A stretch of 64,000 nt of DNA from Bog-473 sp963782415 (GTDB taxonomy: Bacteria; Actinomycetota; Acidimicrobiia; Acidimicrobiales; RAAP-2). Below the pieces are notes generated by a model that was not told the DNA's origin, did not search any database, and saw nothing but the letters and a program-made list of their open reading frames with translations. The translations under genes were made by a program, and so were the position numbers. The stretch is taken from assembly GCA_963782415.1 (NCBI GenBank), contig CAWAJT010000008.1, forward strand, positions 496,001 to 560,000, in the 5' to 3' direction. This document shows, one piece after another, positions 63,640 to 64,000 of this stretch; the first letter of the stretch is position 1, and each line of letters begins with the position of its first letter.

Positions 63640-64000
63640 ATGGCCGAGGTCCCGTCGCCCCAGGAAGAAATCCTGCTCACCCACTTCATCGTGTCGGACG
63701 ACGTCGAGCGCTCTCGACGCTTCTACACCGAAGTGCTCGGGGGACGGGTCGCCTTCTCCAACCCCGGAGGGCCAACCAACGTCGCCCTGTCAAACAGTTG
63801 GATCGTCATCAATGCCGGCGGAGGTCCGACCGACGACAAGCCGGAGGTCACCTTGGAGACGCCTGGCGACCCGAATCGGGTGAGCAGCTTCGTCAACATC
63901 AGGGTCAAGGACATGGAGACGGTGTACTCCGAATGGAGCGCACGGGGTGCGCAGTTCCTGACGCCTCCGAAGCAGCACCAGTACGAGATCCGTTGCTATA
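63640..64000 (+). CDS. VOC-family protein, truncated by the window end
   Basis: The first 120 residues of a glyoxalase-fold protein: ILLTHFIVSDDVERSRRFYTEVLGGRVAFSN, then PNRVSSFVNIRVKDMETVYSEWSARGAQFL. The second metal-ligand half is beyond the window. Ribosome site GGAGG before ATG 63640, 27 bp after the oxidoreductase stop, so same operon. Confidence 0.82.
   Translation, partial: MAEVPSPQEEILLTHFIVSDDVERSRRFYTEVLGGRVAFSNPGGPTNVALSNSWIVINAGGGPTDDKPEVTLETPGDPNRVSSFVNIRVKDMETVYSEWSARGAQFLTPPKQHQYEIRCY

Overview
The window is high-GC actinobacterial chromosome. I infer an uncultured Acidimicrobiia-type lineage. The reasons are GC-rich third positions, GTG starts and ATGA-coupled genes, F420-type enzymes (an FrhB-like protein, a PPOX protein and a luciferase-like oxidoreductase), a mycothiol/DinB-type protein, and secreted proteins built from 'GYWLVAADGGIFxYGDAxFYGS' propeller repeats. 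No rRNA gene, intact tRNA gene or CRISPR array was seen.

0-37.6 kb is mostly ordinary chromosome. It holds two DJ-1/GlxA proteins; an FrhB-like ferredoxin protein with a thioesterase; an Fpg/Nei glycosylase; a Bcp peroxiredoxin; a DEAD-box helicase; a frameshifted PIG-L deacetylase; a class I amidotransferase; aconitase (acnA); a secreted CHAP protein; arginyl-tRNA synthetase (argS); SDR and HSL-type esterase genes; an ArsB/SLC13 permease; a fatty-acid desaturase divergent from a PaaX-like regulator across a palindromic operator; a MarR plus two-subunit ABC exporter operon with its own operator; two thioesterases; TetR, AraC and alpha/beta-hydrolase genes; a DHA2-type MFS exporter; MscS; phoU with Pho-box-like repeats upstream; and an F420-type LLM oxidoreductase.

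37.6-46.6 kb is sparser and accessory-looking. It has a Thr-rich anchored protein, a small P-loop kinase, an exported hydrolase with a neocarzinostatin-like C-terminal domain, a GH76-like glycosidase and a large secreted repeat protein. It is bracketed by two same-orientation copies of a tRNA-Arg(CCG) 3' half: a decayed one near 39.8 kb and a well-preserved one near 46.65 kb. These look like att scars of islands accreted at a tRNA-Arg gene that would lie to the right of this window.

46.7-55 kb is a mobile region. It contains a DUF2971 gene and a DUF4041/GIY-YIG (T5orf172) gene, a complete group II intron with maturase (about 49508-51993), an excisionase-like HTH gene beside 12-bp tandem repeats, and an IS3-family element that split and partly deleted an NTF2-like gene.

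55-64 kb carries a DUF2090 aldolase-like gene, a nitronate monooxygenase, two redoxin paralogues (one has lost the active-site Cys), a cupin, a GH15 glucoamylase/trehalase, two VOC proteins and a disulfide oxidoreductase. Many genes here are broken by single-base indels, and each gene regains a whole number of codons when they are corrected. Twelve of the fifteen indels I found lie between 53 and 63 kb. Sequencing or assembly error is the likeliest cause, so these loci should not be treated as genuine pseudogenes or fusions without raw-read support.
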